Below the pieces are notes generated by a model. The model was not told where the DNA came from, did no database searches, and saw nothing but the letters and a program-made list of their open reading frames with translations. A stretch of DNA of 51,092 bases from Candidatus Hydrogenedentota bacterium (GTDB lineage: Bacteria > Hydrogenedentota > Hydrogenedentia > Hydrogenedentales > SLHB01). The DNA lies in NCBI GenBank assembly GCA_903925285.1, contig CAIYET010000536.1:1-51092 (forward strand), given 5' to 3'. A program made the translations under genes and the position numbers. Below are positions 8,756 through 17,518 of the stretch, in pieces (positions within the stretch are counted from its first letter, which is position 1; every line of letters begins with the position of its first letter).

Positions 8756-8784
8756 CCCAGTATAGTTGAAGTCTGGCTGGGGAG
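8753..8784 (-). terminator. Hairpin downstream of gpmI
   Basis: CTCCCCAG (8753-8760) and CTGGGGAG (8777-8784) form an 8-bp stem with a 16-nt loop, about 30 bp past the gpmI stop on the minus strand. No clear T-tract follows, so it is at best a weak terminator or an mRNA 3' stabiliser. Confidence 0.35.
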
Positions 8785-8811
8785 CAAGCAAGCCTTTCCG
8801 TCCTGGTTGTT

Positions 8812-10434
8812 TCAGATTGCGATGAGCGACGGATCGTAGCCTTCGGGCTTTTCATAGCCGAGTAGCGCGAGCAGTGTTGCTGCTACGTTGCTGAGGGCTG
8901 CCGAGGGGACGTTTGCGAGCGCGAGGCGATTCGCGCCGCTGAAGTCCTTTACGATGAACGGCACGGGGTTGAGTGTGTGCGCCACCATGGACTCGCGCTT
9001 GCCTTTTTTCTCCGTGAACATGCAGTCGGCATTGCCGTGGTCGGCGGTGACGACGAGCATGCCTTTGGCCGCCGCGAGGGCAGGCAACAGGCGGCTCAGG
9101 CCGAGGTCCACGGATTCGACGGCGATGCGGATTGCCGGGACGATGCCGGTATGGCCAACCATGTCGCCGTTGGGATAGTTGAGCCGGATGAACCGGTGTT
9201 TTCCCGAAGCGATTGCACCGAGCACGCTGTCGGTGATCTCGGCGGATTTCATCCATGGCCGCAGGTTGAACATGATCTTGTCCGAGGGTATTTCGACGTA
9301 CGTTTCGAGCTGCTCGTCGATATAGCCCGAGTTGTTTCCGTTCCAAAAATAGGTCACGTGTCCGAATTTTTGCGTCTCGGAGATCGCGAACGACGTGACG
9401 CCCGCCGCGCACAGATATTGGCTGATCGTGCGGTCGATGGCGGGCGGTTCGACGAGGTAACTCTTCGGGATCAGCGCGTCGCCGTCGTACTGCATCAGGC
9501 CGGCGTAGAAGACGCTGGGGCGGCGTTTGCGGTCGAATTCGGCAAAATCGTCTTCGTCGAACGCGCGCGAGATCTCGATGGCACGGTCGCCCCGGAAGTT
9601 GAAGAAGACGACCGCGTCGCCGTCTTCGATGGTCCCGACGGGCTTGCCGTTCTCGACGATGACGAAGCTGTCGAGATATTGGTCGGTGCTGGTCGTATCT
9701 TCCATATAATAGGTTTGAACGGCTTGAGCGGCGGATGCGAACGGGCGGCCTTCGCCGAGGACATGCGTCTTCCAGCCGCGTTCGACGACACTCCAATTCG
9801 CGCCGTACCGGTCCATGGTCGTAACCATGCGTCCGCCGCCGGATGCGACACGGTAGTCCTTGCCGCCGGCGTTGATTTCGGCGAGTTTCTTTTCGAGGAT
9901 ATCGAGGTAAGACAGCGCGCTGCGTTCGCCGACGTCGCGTCCGTCGAGCAGCGGATGCACGCGTACGCGCGGCACGCCTTCCTCGGCGCAACGGTCGAGA
10001 AGCTCGAGCAACTGAGTGATGTGACTGTGCACGTTTCCGTCGGACAGCAGGCCAATGAAATGGACCGCACCGCCCTGGGCCGCTTGCGCGACGACCTTCT
10101 TCCATGCCGCGCCCGCAAACAGCGCCCCGCTGGCGATCGCCGCGTTGACTAGTTTGGCGCCCTGCGCAAAGACGCGTCCCGCGCCGAGCGCGTTGTGCCC
10201 GACTTCCGAGTTGCCCATGTCGTCGTCGCTGGGCAATCCGACCGCCTTCCCGTGCGCTTTCAGTTGCGTGTACAGCGGCTCGCCGAATAGCGCATCGAGT
10301 ACCGGCGTGTAAGCCATGAAGACGCCGTCGGATTCGTCGCGCTTACCGATGCCGACGCCGTCCATAATGACGAAGACCAGCGGTCCGGGAAACGGGGTAT
10401 AGTTGCTCGATGCTTTGAGGGAGAGAGCGCTCAC
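8812..10434 (-). CDS. gpmI: 2,3-bisphosphoglycerate-independent phosphoglycerate mutase
   Basis: This glycolytic and gluconeogenic enzyme interconverts 3- and 2-phosphoglycerate using two metal ions, usually Mn2+, and a phosphoserine. Visible motifs are 'VFVIMDGVGIG' (metal-binding Asp), 'MGNSEVGHNALGAGR' (phosphorylated Ser ~75), 'HPLLDGRDV', 'NFRGDRAIE', 'TADHGNAD' and 'MVAHTLNPVPFIV'. At 540 aa it is full length and slightly longer than the ~510-aa average. It starts with GTG, overlapping the TGA of a 21-codon upstream mini-ORF (GTGA), so initiation may be coupled to that leader. Confidence 0.95.
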   Translation of the reverse strand: MSALSLKASSNYTPFPGPLVFVIMDGVGIGKRDESDGVFMAYTPVLDALFGEPLYTQLKAHGKAVGLPSDDDMGNSEVGHNALGAGRVFAQGAKLVNAAIASGALFAGAAWKKVVAQAAQGGAVHFIGLLSDGNVHSHITQLLELLDRCAEEGVPRVRVHPLLDGRDVGERSALSYLDILEKKLAEINAGGKDYRVASGGGRMVTTMDRYGANWSVVERGWKTHVLGEGRPFASAAQAVQTYYMEDTTSTDQYLDSFVIVENGKPVGTIEDGDAVVFFNFRGDRAIEISRAFDEDDFAEFDRKRRPSVFYAGLMQYDGDALIPKSYLVEPPAIDRTISQYLCAAGVTSFAISETQKFGHVTYFWNGNNSGYIDEQLETYVEIPSDKIMFNLRPWMKSAEITDSVLGAIASGKHRFIRLNYPNGDMVGHTGIVPAIRIAVESVDLGLSRLLPALAAAKGMLVVTADHGNADCMFTEKKGKRESMVAHTLNPVPFIVKDFSGANRLALANVPSAALSNVAATLLALLGYEKPEGYDPSLIAI

Positions 10435-10496
10435 GGTAGTTTATCCTTCCAATCCAGCGCGGCCTGTTCGACCTGGGGTTCGGTGAAGGTGCTCAT
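10431..10496 (-). pseudogene. 21-codon remnant resembling the N-terminus of a type I restriction HsdR
   Basis: This short frame encodes MSTFTEPQVEQAALDW followed by five residues and a stop. The first 16 residues closely match the typical start of type I restriction endonuclease R subunits (TE..VE.AAL.W). Nothing else of hsdR follows; gpmI begins at the overlapping GTGA. It is best read as a decayed hsdR relic now serving, if anything, as an upstream leader peptide of gpmI. A chance match cannot be ruled out from 16 residues. Confidence 0.4.
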
Positions 10497-10517
10497 GCGC
10501 CTGTCGTGTCCGCAATC

Positions 10518-11360
10518 CTACTTCTTCCGGTTCTTCTTCCGCGCCTTCTTTTGCTCTTTGTTTTTCTTTTTGGCCTTCGCGTGGGTTTTGCCGCTCGGCG
10601 GTGGCGGGCGCATCCCCGGCGGCAAAGCATGAGCCTTCGTGTCTGAACCCAAGAACCACGACTGCGGCTTTGACGTGATGCGTTTGTCCAGCAACCCCAA
10701 TTCGATCTGCGCCTCTTCCCAGTCACCCTGGACACTCAAATCGACCGCATCCGCCGCGAATGCCTGCTCCATCACCGGAGCGGATTCCACTGCGGCGAGG
10801 TCCAGCAACCATGAGATCAGAAACGCATTCAGGTCATCGCCGTTTTCGGCGAACCGCTCTAACTGGCCGGTCAGCGCGTCCACGCACGCATCGCGCGCGC
10901 CGGGATGGCCCTGGCCGATCTTGGCAAGGCTCTTACTCGCCGCGATCCGCGCCCATACCCCATGCGTCGCATCCTGCACATAGGCCTCGAGCGCCGGTAT
11001 CGCGACCGGCCCGATCGACCCCATTGCTTCAGGCAAGTCTTCGCCCACCGAGTCGTCCTGTTCGTCATCCACCCGACGGAACAACCCGATCAACGGCTCG
11101 ATGGCCGCCTCGGCCTTCAACTGGCCCAGCGCACGCCACGCATGAACCGGCGCCCACACCTCCGCGCCCTCCCAGTCCGCCGTGAGCAGCGCCTCGTCCG
11201 TCGCCATCCGGATCAGATCCGGCACGTGTCCCGCGTCCAAGCCCATCGCTGTATAATCCGGCCAATCCCTGCCAAATCTCGACGAGGCGCCCAATGTCAA
11301 TAGGTGTGCAACGGGTTCTGGATACTGTGTGTCTGCCAAATGCTCATTCATTTCGCTCAT
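10518..11360 (-). CDS. HEAT-repeat-like protein with a lysine-rich tail
   Basis: The 280-aa protein is mostly alpha-helical with repeated segments of the HEAT/PBS-lyase style ('APVHAWRALGQLKAEAAIEPLIGLF', 'GPVAIPALEAYV', 'RIAASKSLAKIGQ'), so it probably acts as a binding scaffold. The C-terminal ~25 residues are almost all Lys, Arg, Ala and Asn, which could bind nucleic acid. No catalytic motif is visible. It lies upstream of the gpmI leader on the same strand with a ~20-bp gap. The ATG at residue 4 is an alternative start. Its precise function is unknown. Confidence 0.7.
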   Translation of the reverse strand: MSEMNEHLADTQYPEPVAHLLTLGASSRFGRDWPDYTAMGLDAGHVPDLIRMATDEALLTADWEGAEVWAPVHAWRALGQLKAEAAIEPLIGLFRRVDDEQDDSVGEDLPEAMGSIGPVAIPALEAYVQDATHGVWARIAASKSLAKIGQGHPGARDACVDALTGQLERFAENGDDLNAFLISWLLDLAAVESAPVMEQAFAADAVDLSVQGDWEEAQIELGLLDKRITSKPQSWFLGSDTKAHALPPGMRPPPPSGKTHAKAKKKNKEQKKARKKNRKK

Positions 11361-11419
11361 GCCCTAATACGTTACTTCATCGAGTCTGTCTCAGAAATTC
11401 AAAAAAAACATCGAAACTC

Positions 11420-11492
11420 GTGGCGCGGACTGTCAGTCCGCGAGAACTTAGCCGTAAACGCACATTCTCCACAGGCTAACAGCCTGCGCCAC
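11420..11492. repeat. Palindromic intergenic repeat
   Basis: GTGGCGC at 11420 and GCGCCAC at 11492 bracket two internal palindromes, 'GCGGACTGTCAGTCCGC' and 'CAGGCTAACAGCCTG'. It lies between two minus-strand genes, downstream of the DUF1080 gene's partner region and upstream of the HEAT-like gene. It resembles the dispersed REP-type elements common in PVC-like genomes. Confidence 0.6.
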
Positions 11493-11532
11493 AATCCACA
11501 AAGGATTCCTTTGCTAGATCTCAGGCGTTTCG

Positions 11533-12531
11533 TCAATCGAGCGGTTCGACCCAGATGTTGCGGTACTGGACGGGGGCGTGGTGGTCTTGCAGCAGGAGGA
11601 CGCCCTTCGGGGCTTCGTCGCCGCTTACGCCGCCGGGGGTCGCGCCATCGAGTTCGGCGTTGTCGTGGATGACGATGCCGTTATGCTCGATTTTAATGAT
11701 GGCGTTCTTGACCTTCTTGCCCGCTGCATCGAATTTTGGGGCATGGAACGTCATGTCGTACGTCTGCCATTCCGTCGGCGGCAGGCAGGCGTTGGTTTTC
11801 GGCACGGCCTTCTTGTAGATGCCGCCGCACTCGTTATCGGCGGCAGGCAGGCCGAAGCTGTCGAGCACCTGCACCTCGTAACGTCCGAAGATGTACACGC
11901 CGCTGTTGCCGCGGGCCTGGCCGCGCTTGTCGGCCAAGAGCGGTGTACGGAATTCGAGATGCAGCTTGTGATCGCCGAATTCCTGTTTCGTCATGATATT
12001 CCCTTTGCGGACTTCCATCGCGCCGCCTTCGACGATGACCCACGGCATTTCCGTCGATTTCCACGCGTCAAGGTTCTTGCCGTCGAGTAGCACGATGGCG
12101 TTCGCGGGGGGCTTTGCGCCCATGGACGGCGGTTGGTTGAAGATGTGATCGAGTTTGAACGCGCCCGGCGTTTCCTTACCCTTGAACTTACCGGCGATCT
12201 TGGCGCCGTCGCCCTTGAGCGTCAGCTTGCATGTCCCGCCGAGGCTTGCGCCGAGGTCCACATCGCTTTCGACCGAAAACTTCTTTCCATCGAGCGTGCC
12301 CATGGTCCGAATCGAGACGGGTTTGCCGTCCTTGCCCGTAATCTCGAAAAACACGCGGTACAGATTCTTGCCGTCTGCGACGACTTTGACATCGAGCGGC
12401 GTGTCTTTCCACGCCTTGTCCGTGAACAGGCCTTTCCAGTTGCCCTGGACGGGATCCGCGACTTGCTGGGCCGTAGCGAAACCTGCCGCGAGTACCATTG
12501 CCAGCGCCAATACAATAACCATGTGTTTCAT
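11533..12531 (-). CDS. Secreted DUF1080 (3-keto-disaccharide hydrolase-like) protein
   Basis: The 332-aa protein starts with a signal peptide ('MKHMVIVLALAMVLAAGFATA-QQ'). I chose this ATG over the track's 63-residue longer start because AAGGAG precedes it and the extra residues do not look like a protein start. The C-terminal half has the DUF1080 pattern of a concanavalin/LamG-like fold: 'NAIVLLDGKNLDAWK', 'LHLEFRTP', 'GNSGVYIFGRYEVQVLDSFG', 'ECGGIYKK', 'GVLLLQDHHAPVQYRNIWVEPL'. DUF1080 members bind or cleave saccharides, including 3-keto-disaccharides; the substrate cannot be told. The N-terminal ~110 residues form an extra beta-rich domain. It is likely periplasmic or extracellular. Confidence 0.9.
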   Translation of the reverse strand: MKHMVIVLALAMVLAAGFATAQQVADPVQGNWKGLFTDKAWKDTPLDVKVVADGKNLYRVFFEITGKDGKPVSIRTMGTLDGKKFSVESDVDLGASLGGTCKLTLKGDGAKIAGKFKGKETPGAFKLDHIFNQPPSMGAKPPANAIVLLDGKNLDAWKSTEMPWVIVEGGAMEVRKGNIMTKQEFGDHKLHLEFRTPLLADKRGQARGNSGVYIFGRYEVQVLDSFGLPAADNECGGIYKKAVPKTNACLPPTEWQTYDMTFHAPKFDAAGKKVKNAIIKIEHNGIVIHDNAELDGATPGGVSGDEAPKGVLLLQDHHAPVQYRNIWVEPLD

Positions 12532-12782
12532 GATGCGTCTCCTTCGTTTGCGTTGTGGACTCCGAAAACGTAGCAATCGTATCACAGAGCCATCTGGCGC
12601 GCAATGTGTTTTAGCGACGCCGATAGCGTAAGTCCAAGCAGGCGAAATGGTGTTGCGTGAAGAAGCGCCATCGACTATCATTAGACAGTACAACGTGCAA
12701 CCCAATGGTTCGAAGGCCAAGCCTTATCAGGTGAAGCAAGTACGCAATCTCATAGTAAAATACAAACTTGGAGGCACATATC

Positions 12783-12992
12783 TTGGCCAGATATGAAGTA
12801 ATCATCTTCTGGAGCGACGATGATGCCGCGTTCATTGCCGAGGTCCCGGAGTTACCCGGATGCATGGCGGATGGTTCGACCTATCGGGAAGCCCTTGCAA
12901 ACGTCGAAATTGTCATCGACGAGTGGCTCCAGACGGCCCATGACTTGGGGCGTCCCATCCCGGAACCCAAGGGCCGTTTGCTGTACGCATGA
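12783..12992 (+). CDS. HicB-family antitoxin-like protein (orphan)
   Basis: The 69-aa protein ('YEVIIFWSDDDAAFIAEVPELPGCMADG', then a helix and 'WLQTAHDLGRPIPEPKGRL') is a single HicB domain, a partial RNase H-like fold found in HicAB toxin-antitoxin modules. I place the start at TTG 12783 because GGAGG lies 8 nt before it and the protein then begins like family members; the track's TTG at 12768 overlaps that site. No HicA frame is visible on either side. The ~250 bp upstream (12532-12782) contain no gene I can support. The next gene starts 21 bp downstream. Confidence 0.8.
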   Translation: MARYEVIIFWSDDDAAFIAEVPELPGCMADGSTYREALANVEIVIDEWLQTAHDLGRPIPEPKGRLLYA

Positions 12993-13013
12993 ACGAATTC
13001 ACAGGGAGTAGTC

Positions 13014-13910
13014 ATGTTTTTTTTTGCTAAGGCGCCGTGGGCGGTATCGCTGCACGGCGGACATAGCAGCGATTATTGCGATCACGGCGACAGCACGTTG
13101 CGCGAGATGCTCGACGCGGCGGTCGCCGTCGGCTATCACACGTTCGGCGTCGCCGAGCATGCGCCGCGCGCCGGGGCGCGTTTTCTATACGATGAGGAGA
13201 TCGAGCGCGGCTGGGATGTGGCCAAGATCCAGGGCGATTTCGAGGCGTATGCCGTTGCGACGCAATCGCTGGCGGAAGAATACGCGGGGCGGTTGAACGT
13301 TCTGCGCGGGTTCGAGGCGGAAGTCGTGCCGACGGATCGGTACGCGGACCTCATGCTCGAACTGCGCGAGCGTTACCGCTTCGACTACATGGTCGGTTCG
13401 GTGCATTGGGTCGACGACCGCAGCATCGATTACACGCTCAGATTGTTCGATGAGGTGGTTGCCGTGTTCCCGAGTCTCGAAGCGCTGGCGGTACGCTACT
13501 ATGAGCGCGTGGCGGAAATGGTTCGCGCACTGCGTCCGGAAGTCGTTGGCCATATCGACGTGATTCGCAAGTATGCGCGGCACCACGGCCCAGTCGATAC
13601 GCCCGCGATCCGCGATGCGGCGGACGGCGCCCTCGAAGCGATTCGCGATGCGGGTGCGATTATCGACGTGAACACTTCGGCTTATCGGTGCGGGTTCGAT
13701 ACGCCCTATCCCGCACCGTGGCTGCTCGAACGTGCGGTCCGGCATTTCGGCATTGGCGTGTGTTTCGGCGACGACAGCCATAACGTCGCCCAGGTCGGCG
13801 TCGGCATTCTCGAAGCGCGGGCCTATCTGCTCGAACACGGGGTCGCGTACTTGAGCACATTGGCCCGAAGCGACGCGGGCGTGGTACGCGCCCGTGTGCC
13901 TTTGGCGTGA
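13014..13910 (+). CDS. PHP-domain histidinol-phosphatase-like phosphoesterase
   Basis: The 298 aa form a PHP (polymerase and histidinol phosphatase) TIM-like barrel with metal-binding stretches 'SLHGGHSSDYCDHGD', 'GVAEHAPR', 'GFEAEVVPTD', 'GSVHWVDD', 'VVGHIDVIRKY' and 'CFGDDSHN'. Members dephosphorylate histidinol phosphate in histidine synthesis, but related clades have other substrates and no his genes are nearby. AGGGAG precedes the ATG. Codons 2-4 are nine consecutive T's right after the start, which is slippage-prone. A bidirectional-looking terminator follows about 100 bp downstream. Confidence 0.8.
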   Translation: MFFFAKAPWAVSLHGGHSSDYCDHGDSTLREMLDAAVAVGYHTFGVAEHAPRAGARFLYDEEIERGWDVAKIQGDFEAYAVATQSLAEEYAGRLNVLRGFEAEVVPTDRYADLMLELRERYRFDYMVGSVHWVDDRSIDYTLRLFDEVVAVFPSLEALAVRYYERVAEMVRALRPEVVGHIDVIRKYARHHGPVDTPAIRDAADGALEAIRDAGAIIDVNTSAYRCGFDTPYPAPWLLERAVRHFGIGVCFGDDSHNVAQVGVGILEARAYLLEHGVAYLSTLARSDAGVVRARVPLA

Positions 13911-14011
13911 AGGCGGAGACCGCGTTTTGCGCGTTGATGATAGATATGCAGGTTTGCAGTCATGAGGATATCTATAAATGTTATCCATTGCCTTCGCGAT
14001 GCTTGTGGAAG

Positions 14012-14045
14012 AAAAAACGCCATCGCTTTCGGGCGTTTTTTTCAT
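14012..14045 (+). terminator. Rho-independent terminator after the PHP gene
   Basis: AAAAAACGCC (14012-14021) pairs with GGCGTTTTTT (14032-14041), with a 10-nt loop and a T-run on the + strand and an A-run that reads as T's on the other. It separates the PHP gene from the rpsL promoter. Confidence 0.75.
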
Positions 14046-14094
14046 GGGGCGACGAAGGGATTTCGGCGTGTGATTATCCGAGTCGATGCGTTGC

Positions 14095-14123
14095 TTGACA
14101 TTGGGTGATTCATATGCTACACT
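14095..14123 (+). promoter_or_regulatory. Strong promoter of the rpsL-rpsG-fusA-tuf operon
   Basis: TTGACA (14095-14100), a 17-bp spacer and TACACT (14118-14123) form a near-consensus housekeeping promoter. The expected transcript start near 14130 gives a leader of ~65 nt before rpsL. Confidence 0.85.
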
Positions 14124-14142
14124 TCCCCCTCGTTGTCTGTAG

Positions 14143-14161
14143 GGAGACTTCGTTTGTCTCC
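14143..14161 (+). promoter_or_regulatory. Hairpin in the rpsL leader
   Basis: GGAGAC (14143-14148) pairs with GTCTCC (14156-14161) around a 7-nt loop, between the promoter and the rpsL ribosome-binding site. The stem hides a Shine-Dalgarno-like GGAG. It may be part of ribosomal-protein autoregulation; that is inference. Confidence 0.4.
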
Positions 14162-14194
14162 GGACGGCGTGAAAGAGAGTTAGGGAGACGGCTA

Positions 14195-14620
14195 GTGCCA
14201 ACGATCAATCAACTCGTGCGCAATTGTCGGAAGAAGGTAACGCCGAAGACGAATAGTCCGGCGTTGAAAGCTTGCCCGCAAGCGTCGGGCACGTGTACGC
14301 GCGTATTCACGTTGACGCCGAAGAAACCGAATTCGGCGCTTCGGAAAGTGGCGCGCGTTCGCCTCAAGAATGGTATGGAAGTGACTACGTACATTCCGGG
14401 CGTCGGGCATAACCTGCAGGAACATTCGCAGGTGATGATCCGCGGCGGCCGCGTGAAGGATCTTCCGGGCGTCCGCTACCACATGATCCGCGGCGTGCTC
14501 GATGCCAGTGGCGACTGTGGCGGGACGAGCGGCACGAAGGACGACGGCGGCAAGAAGATTCATACGGGACGTTGGGTTAGCCGGTCCAAGTACGGCGTAA
14601 AACGGGCGAAGAGCGCATAG
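14195..14620 (+). CDS. rpsL: 30S ribosomal protein S12
   Basis: S12 sits at the decoding centre. The GTG at 14195 gives 'PTINQLVR', the canonical opening, and AGGGAG lies upstream; the track start at 14105 is only an in-frame extension. The core motifs '[17 protein letters not shown]', '[29 protein letters not shown]' are intact, including the lysines whose mutation gives streptomycin resistance. Odd: between 'RGVLDASG' and the normal end 'RSKYGVKR' there is an insertion of roughly 15 residues rich in Gly, Lys and Asp, making the protein 141 aa instead of ~124. Confidence 0.97.
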   Translation: MPTINQLVRNCRKKVTPKTNSPALKACPQASGTCTRVFTLTPKKPNSALRKVARVRLKNGMEVTTYIPGVGHNLQEHSQVMIRGGRVKDLPGVRYHMIRGVLDASGDCGGTSGTKDDGGKKIHTGRWVSRSKYGVKRAKSA

Positions 14621-14646
14621 AGACGCGAGGAGTCGAATAGGAAGCC

Positions 14647-15120
14647 ATGCCGAGAAGACGCGAAGTAGCGAAGCGGACTCCGCTGCAAGATCCGAAGTAT
14701 CACAGCACGCTGCTGACGAAATTCGTCAACACCGTGATGCTCTCCGGCAAGAAGAGTATCGCCGAGTCTATCGTGTACGGCGCACTGGACGTAATCAAGA
14801 AGAAGCGCCCCAACGAAGAGGCGCTCGCCATCTTCAACCAAGCCGTCGACAACGCAAAACCTGTCCTGCAAGTCAAGTCGCGGCGCGTTGGCGGCGCCAC
14901 CTATCAAGTCCCCGTCGAAATTCCGCCCGCGACCCGTACAGCGCTGGCCTTCCGTTGGATCATCGAATTTTCCCGTAAGCGCGGCGAAAAGACCATGGCC
15001 GAGCGTTTGGCCGGGGAACTGGTGGACTGCAGCGGGAATCAAGGGTCGACCATTAAACGTAAAGAAGATACGCATCGAATGGCGGAAGCGAACAAGGCTT
15101 TCGCGCATTTCAGATATTAG
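14647..15120 (+). CDS. rpsG: 30S ribosomal protein S7
   Basis: 157 aa, standard length. It opens '[10 protein letters not shown]' and carries '[19 protein letters not shown]', '[12 protein letters not shown]' and the C-terminal '[23 protein letters not shown]'. S7 nucleates assembly of the 30S head and in many bacteria autoregulates the str operon. Starts 26 bp after rpsL with GGAGTCGAATAGGAAG before the ATG. A 217-bp gap follows before fusA, long for this operon, with no gene or convincing terminator that I can see. Confidence 0.97.
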   Translation: MPRRREVAKRTPLQDPKYHSTLLTKFVNTVMLSGKKSIAESIVYGALDVIKKKRPNEEALAIFNQAVDNAKPVLQVKSRRVGGATYQVPVEIPPATRTALAFRWIIEFSRKRGEKTMAERLAGELVDCSGNQGSTIKRKEDTHRMAEANKAFAHFRY

Positions 15121-15337
15121 TCGGTTTTAACGTTTTGCCGGTTTTCCGGTGAAATGAGTGAAATTGGCCTCGAATGGCCACTCAACAGTTGAATCGTGAG
15201 CGTGGGCCCAGGATTCAGGCAGTAAAGCGAGCGACGAGATGTTCATGGAAGTGGTATACAGATTTGGCAAGGTCGCGGCGGATGCGCAAACGCATTCGCC
15301 GAGCGCAGCCCTGTAAACCGCAGAAGAGGAATCAGTC

Positions 15338-17434
15338 GTGGCTAGACGCTATACGCTTGAAAAAACCCGAAACATCGGGATCATGGCCCATATCGACGCC
15401 GGCAAGACCACCGTTACGGAACGCGTCTTGTACTACTCCGGTCGGGTGCACCGCGTGGGCGAAGTCCACGATGGTACGGCGACCATGGATTACATGGTCC
15501 AAGAACGGGAGCGCGGCATCACCATCACCTCAGCGGCAACCGCCTGTGAGTGGAACGGGTACCGTATCAATATCATCGATACGCCGGGCCACGTGGATTT
15601 CACGGCGGAAGTCGAACGCAGTCTTCGGGTGCTGGACGGTGCGGTAGGAGTATTTTGCGCAGTAGCGGGGGTTCAGCCGCAGTCGGAAACCGTCTGGCGC
15701 CAAGCCAATCGTTATCACGTTCCACGTATTGCCCTTGTCAACAAGATGGACCGCGTGGGTGCTGATTTTCAGCGCGCGGTCCGCAGTATGCGCGAACGGC
15801 TTGCGGCGGTCATGGTGCCAATTCAACTCCCGATAGGAGCTGAAGATACATTTCGCGGCGTGGTGGACTTGGTCCACATGCGTAGCGTGATGTTGGAAGG
15901 CGACGACATCGATGTGGAGCCTGTGATAGGCGAGATTCCGGACGACATGCGCGCCGAGGCCAAACAAGCCCGGCATGACCTGATCGAAGCCGTGGCCGAG
16001 GTCGATCCCGTGATCATGGAGAAATACGTCCATGAGGAAGAAATCACGGTCGACGAACTGAAGGCGGGCATTCGTAAAGGCGTATTGGCCGTGGCGTTTT
16101 GCCCGGTCGTTTGCGGCGCCGCCCTGAAGAACAAGGGCATACGGCTGATGCTGGACGCGATCCTCGACTACCTGCCGGCGCCGGACGATGTTTTGCCGAC
16201 GCAGGGCACGGATCCGGGCCATAAGTCCAAAACGCTCGAACGCATGCCTTCGGACGATGCGCCATTTTGCGCGCTGGCCTTCAAAATTTTGACGGATCAG
16301 CACGTTGGCCGGTTAACCTTCATCCGGGTCTACTCGGGAGTGGTCAAGACCGGGTCGATGGTGTTGAATGCGCGTACGGGTCGTAAGGAACGTTTGGGCC
16401 GGATACTCGAGATGCACGCGGACGAACGCACGGACCTCGAAGAGATACGGGCGGGCGATATCGGCGCGGTAATCGGTCCGAAGAATACGACGACGGGCGA
16501 TACGCTGTGCGACACGAAGCATCCGATAACGCTGATGTCGGTCGACTTCCCCGATCCGGTGGTGCATATTGCCATCGAGCCGCGGACCAAAGCCGACCAA
16601 GACCGTTTGAGTGCGGCGCTGGTGCGGCTGAGCGATGAGGATCCGACGTTCCACGTCAAGTCGAACGAGGACACGGGACAGATGATCATCGCCGGCATGG
16701 GCGAGTTGCACTTGGAGATCATCGTTGACCGGTTGAAACGCGAGTTCAACGTACATGCGAACGTCGGGCGTCCGGTGGTCGCCTACCGGGAAACGATCCG
16801 GAAGCGTTGCGAAGCAGAAGTTAAGTTCGTGCGACAGACCGGCGGGCACGGGCAGTATGGGCATGTGGTATTGGCCCTATCGCCCGGAGAAGTTGGTTCG
16901 CACTTTACATTTGAAGATAAGACCGTGGGCGGTTCGGTGCCGAAGGAATACATTCCGTCGGTCCAACGAGGCGCCCGCGAAGCGCTGGAAAGCGGCATTG
17001 TTTCGGGCTATCCGATGGTGGATGTGCATGTCGAGTTGCTCGACGGTTCGTTCCACGAGGTGGACTCGTCCGACATGGCGTTCCTGATAGCAGGCTCGAT
17101 GGCGGCGCGCGAAGCGGCTCCAAAGGGTCGGCCGGCGTTGCTCGAACCGATGGTGAAGATCGAAGCAACCTGTCCGGACGAATACCTGGGCGAGGTTCTA
17201 AGCGACATATCGAGGCGGCGCGGGCGCATCGAAGGCATGGAGCAAGTCGCCGGTTTGCGCGAAGTGCATGCGGTGGCGCCATTGGCCGAGATGTTTGGAT
17301 ACGCGAATGACTTGCGTAGCCGGACTCAGGGCCGGGCCTCGCACGCGATGGAGTTCAGTCATTACGAAGAAGTGCCACCCAACGTGGCGAACGAGATTAT
17401 GGAACATACCGGAGGCAACTTCCGGTTCGCATAA
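15338..17434 (+). CDS. fusA: Elongation factor G
   Basis: EF-G is the GTPase that drives translocation. The 698-aa protein has the full set of G motifs ('AHIDAGKTT', '[11 protein letters not shown]', 'DTPGHVDF', '[10 protein letters not shown]'), domain II, the domain IV loop region ('GGHGQYGHV') and C-terminal '[10 protein letters not shown]'. It starts at GTG with GAAGAGGAA upstream. It sits in the classical str order between rpsG and tuf. Confidence 0.97.
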   Translation: MARRYTLEKTRNIGIMAHIDAGKTTVTERVLYYSGRVHRVGEVHDGTATMDYMVQERERGITITSAATACEWNGYRINIIDTPGHVDFTAEVERSLRVLDGAVGVFCAVAGVQPQSETVWRQANRYHVPRIALVNKMDRVGADFQRAVRSMRERLAAVMVPIQLPIGAEDTFRGVVDLVHMRSVMLEGDDIDVEPVIGEIPDDMRAEAKQARHDLIEAVAEVDPVIMEKYVHEEEITVDELKAGIRKGVLAVAFCPVVCGAALKNKGIRLMLDAILDYLPAPDDVLPTQGTDPGHKSKTLERMPSDDAPFCALAFKILTDQHVGRLTFIRVYSGVVKTGSMVLNARTGRKERLGRILEMHADERTDLEEIRAGDIGAVIGPKNTTTGDTLCDTKHPITLMSVDFPDPVVHIAIEPRTKADQDRLSAALVRLSDEDPTFHVKSNEDTGQMIIAGMGELHLEIIVDRLKREFNVHANVGRPVVAYRETIRKRCEAEVKFVRQTGGHGQYGHVVLALSPGEVGSHFTFEDKTVGGSVPKEYIPSVQRGAREALESGIVSGYPMVDVHVELLDGSFHEVDSSDMAFLIAGSMAAREAAPKGRPALLEPMVKIEATCPDEYLGEVLSDISRRRGRIEGMEQVAGLREVHAVAPLAEMFGYANDLRSRTQGRASHAMEFSHYEEVPPNVANEIMEHTGGNFRFA

Positions 17435-17475
17435 GTGGTTGTGACGTTTTGAGATAAAACGGATTTGGCTGATGA

Positions 17476-17494
17476 TGGCGCGCATGGCGCGCCA
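17476..17494 (+). promoter_or_regulatory. Perfect hairpin in the fusA-tuf gap
   Basis: TGGCGCGC (17476-17483) and GCGCGCCA (17487-17494) form an 8-bp GC-rich stem with a 3-nt loop, about 25 nt before the tuf start and just ahead of its ribosome-binding site. There is no T-tract, so it is more likely an RNA processing or translational-control element than a terminator. Confidence 0.5.
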
Positions 17495-17518
17495 AGGCCC
17501 TTGGATGAGGAGACAGAC

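Noticed and set aside
8977-10152. 391-aa plus-strand ORF opposite gpmI
   Set aside because: Antisense shadow of a complete, well-conserved gpmI.
12611-12865. 84-aa minus-strand frame upstream of hicB as a possible toxin
   Set aside because: It matches no HicA or DUF4258 motif that I can see, and it overlaps hicB on the opposite strand.
15174-15647. Frame overlapping the fusA start
   Set aside because: Most of it is fusA read out of frame; the part in the rpsG-fusA gap lacks a start signal.
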